The notes under the pieces: generated by a model
Database searches by the model: none
Told to the model about the DNA's origin: nothing
Seen by the model: only the letters and a program-made list of their open reading frames with translations
Shown: positions 43,181 through 44,461 of the stretch, one piece after another
How positions within the stretch are numbered: position 1 is the first letter of the stretch
Layout of the letters: each line of letters starts with the position of its first letter
NCBI RefSeq assembly: GCF_014490445.1
Contig: NZ_JACTUZ010000021.1
Span: 1-44,461, forward strand
Source of the DNA: Pseudoroseomonas ludipueritiae
GTDB taxonomy: Bacteria; Pseudomonadota; Alphaproteobacteria; Acetobacterales; Acetobacteraceae
DNA length: 44,461 nt
Direction: 5' to 3'
Position numbers and translations under genes: made by a program

Positions 43181-43501
43181 ATGCGGCAGTTCTTGCTGTC
43201 TATGGCAACCGCGGGCGGTCTGCTGGTGCTGGCCGGTCCTATCCTGGCTCAGGGCGAGCCGAACCGCTTCATCACCCAGCCGCCCACCGCCACCGTGCCC
43301 AACCCGTCCAGCGGCACGCCCAACAGCAGTTCCGGCGTTACCCGGCCTGGTGGCAATGCCGGCAACACCGCCTCCCGCCCGGAGCCGCAGCAGGGGCTGA
43401 AGACCGGCCCCGAGGGCACCACCACCGAGGCACCTTCGCTGGAGACGCGGGAAGTCAATCCCAGCGCCCGACCTGACCGTGCGGGCGGCGGCGGCGGCTG
43501 A
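43181..43501 (+). CDS. Small secreted low-complexity protein
   Basis: A 106-residue protein with a Sec signal peptide (residues 1 to about 23, MRQFLLSMATAGGLLVLAG, cleavage after ILAQ). The mature part is hydrophilic and rich in Pro, Gly, Ser, Thr and Asn (TVPNPSSGTPNSSSGVTRPG), ends in a run of five glycines, and has no recognisable domain or cysteine. AAGGA lies 8 nt before the ATG. It is probably an intrinsically disordered periplasmic or envelope protein. It is convergent with the TetR gene, with 26 bp between them. Confidence 0.7.
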   Translation: MRQFLLSMATAGGLLVLAGPILAQGEPNRFITQPPTATVPNPSSGTPNSSSGVTRPGGNAGNTASRPEPQQGLKTGPEGTTTEAPSLETREVNPSARPDRAGGGGG

Positions 43502-43527
43502 GACGGGCGGCACCGCGCCGCGCGCCC

Positions 43528-44196
43528 TCAGCATTCCAGCGCGCGCAAGGCGAGGTGGAGATGCGCCTCCCGCATTGCCGGCAGGTCGGGGGCATCGCGC
43601 GCCTCCAGCATCATGCGCCAGATGGAGCCCATGAGGATCGGCGCCAGCAGCACATGCGCCAGTCCCGGCTGGCGCACCGCCTCGACCCGGAATTCCCCAC
43701 TCTCGACCCCCGCCTCCAGCACGCTGTCGGTCAGCCGCAGTGCCGGTTGCAGCACCCGGTCGCGGTAGAACCGGGCGAGTTCCGGAAAGCGGTCGGCCTC
43801 CGTCAGCAGCAGCTTCATCAGCACCTGCTCGCGCGGCGGCGCCGCTTCCAGGCGTGCATAGCCCAGTTCGATCAGCGCCTGCAGCAAGGCCCGGGCCGAG
43901 CCCTTGAAGCTGCCGGCCACCTGCCGCGCCTCGGTCAGCACAGGTTCCACGCAGGCGGTGACAACGGCTTCGAACAGGTCGGTCTTGCCGCCTGGGAAGT
44001 AATGGTACAGCAAGCCCTTCGTCACTCCGGCGCGGGTGGCTACGGCCGCCATGCGGGCGCCGGCGAAGCCGCGGCCGGCGAACTCCTCCATGGCCGCGTC
44101 CAGGATCTGCGCATGCCGCTCGGCCGATGGCAGGCGGGCAGCGCGGGGTGAGGTGTCTTCGGGTTCGGTATCGGTCATCGGGTCCGCCAGGTTCAT
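43528..44196 (-). CDS. TetR/AcrR family transcriptional regulator
   Basis: A 222-residue repressor. The helix-turn-helix is at about residues 25-70 (RHAQILDAAMEEFAGRGFAG; VATRAGVTKGLLYHYFPGGK). The rest is the ligand-binding helical domain with PEREQVLMKLLLTEADR-like text. ATG 44178 (MTDTEPED) may be the true start, since a -10-like GCATAG lies immediately upstream of ATG 44196. It is divergent from a transport adaptor gene, and TTGACCATTTGGTCAA in the shared region is its likely operator. It probably represses the divergent pump and itself. Confidence 0.92.
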   Translation of the reverse strand: MNLADPMTDTEPEDTSPRAARLPSAERHAQILDAAMEEFAGRGFAGARMAAVATRAGVTKGLLYHYFPGGKTDLFEAVVTACVEPVLTEARQVAGSFKGSARALLQALIELGYARLEAAPPREQVLMKLLLTEADRFPELARFYRDRVLQPALRLTDSVLEAGVESGEFRVEAVRQPGLAHVLLAPILMGSIWRMMLEARDAPDLPAMREAHLHLALRALEC

Positions 44197-44209
44197 CTAT
44201 GCGGCCTTG

Positions 44210-44239
44210 TTGACCATTTGGTCAATAGCATCATATAGG
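44210..44239 (+). promoter_or_regulatory. TetR operator overlapping sigma-70-like promoter
   Basis: TTGACCATTTGGTCAA (44210-44225) is a perfect palindrome. Its left arm TTGACC doubles as a -35 box, with ATATAG or TATAGG 17-18 nt on (44233-44239) as -10, for the plus-strand adaptor gene. The reverse arm gives a TTGACC -35 on the minus strand with GCATAG 17 nt on, next to the tetR start. Confidence 0.6.
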
Positions 44240-44289
44240 AACGGCCGCCGGCCCTTCCGCCGGCACGGCAGGAAGGCCCCATCGCGTTC

Positions 44290-44461
44290 ATGCTCGACCA
44301 CCCCGCTCCTCACGTCACCGCCTCCTCCGGGGCCTCCGTGCCACCGCGCCGCCGTGGCTGGGTCTGGCCGCTGGTGGTGCTGGCGCTGCTGGCCATGGGC
44401 GGCGCGGTGGCTTGGCGCCTGCTGGCCGACCGCCCCGCGACCCCGCCCTCCGCCGCTGCCG
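44290..44461 (+). CDS. Probable RND/HlyD-type efflux adaptor, N-terminal fragment (3' partial)
   Basis: 57 residues are visible before the window ends. The N-terminus is Pro/Arg-rich (PPRRRGWVWP) and is followed by one membrane anchor (LVVLALLAMGGAVAWRLL) and a Pro/Ala linker. That layout is typical of periplasmic adaptors of RND pumps, and the divergent TetR gene supports this. The catalytic or barrel domains are beyond the window, so the family is not proven. Confidence 0.55.
   Translation, partial: MLDHPAPHVTASSGASVPPRRRGWVWPLVVLALLAMGGAVAWRLLADRPATPPSAAA

Overview
The window is high-GC, densely coded DNA with no rRNA, tRNA, insertion sequence or CRISPR array that I could see. Family content (two Bug/TctC-type binding proteins without TctA/B, M81 peptidase, BKACE, class I 5-aminolevulinate synthase, ScpA, FCD-type GntR regulator) fits an alphaproteobacterium, most likely a Roseomonas-like member of the Acetobacteraceae. 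That placement is inferred from gene content and composition, not from a marker gene.

Layout. 1-6890 (+): a five-gene oligopeptide-type ABC importer, its binding protein cut by the window edge, followed by an S9 prolyl-oligopeptidase. 6937-9365 (-): a LacI regulator, a small NAD(P)-binding protein and a DUF2934-type stress protein. 9537-13233 (-): a tightly overlapped rpiR-type regulator, class III aminotransferase and M81 peptidase operon, divergent from an orphan Bug protein (13310). 14444-15520 (+): a phytanoyl-CoA-dioxygenase-like enzyme. 15517-18336 (-): a small hypothetical gene, scpA, an unknown gene and a lone tyrosine recombinase. 18426-26742: a catabolic locus with GntR and SDR on the minus strand, divergent from a branched-chain-type ABC importer in which the second permease and both ATPases form one 862-residue protein, followed by a lambda-crystallin-like dehydrogenase and a BKACE enzyme. 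26791-27768 (-): a second orphan Bug protein. 27897-28238: two abutting gene remnants (ThuA-like C-terminus and a xylulokinase slice). 28398-30682 (+): an unusual AAA ATPase joined by a proline-rich linker and one membrane segment to periplasmic domains, coupled to a lipoprotein. 30679-33300: a 3-hydroxyisobutyrate-dehydrogenase-family enzyme with a carboxymuconolactone-decarboxylase-like protein, an unknown gene and a UPF0173 hydrolase. 33572-36687 (-): a marR-emrB-emrA-type efflux operon beside hemA (36881, +). 38330-42844 (-): a hybrid histidine kinase, a double KaiC/RecA-type ATPase and a single-domain response regulator. 43181-44461: a small secreted protein, then a TetR regulator divergent from the start of a probable RND/HlyD adaptor.

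How the genes work together. Three import-and-catabolism modules dominate: peptides (ABC importer, S9 peptidase), a beta-hydroxy or beta-keto acid (Liv-type importer, dehydrogenase, BKACE), and an amino compound (aminotransferase, M81 and RpiR). Two drug-efflux modules each carry a local repressor with a visible palindromic operator. The most promising under-described units are the KaiC-like/hybrid-kinase/response-regulator trio and the membrane-anchored AAA ATPase with its lipoprotein. Several strong hairpins lie between convergent genes and inside the liv transcript.
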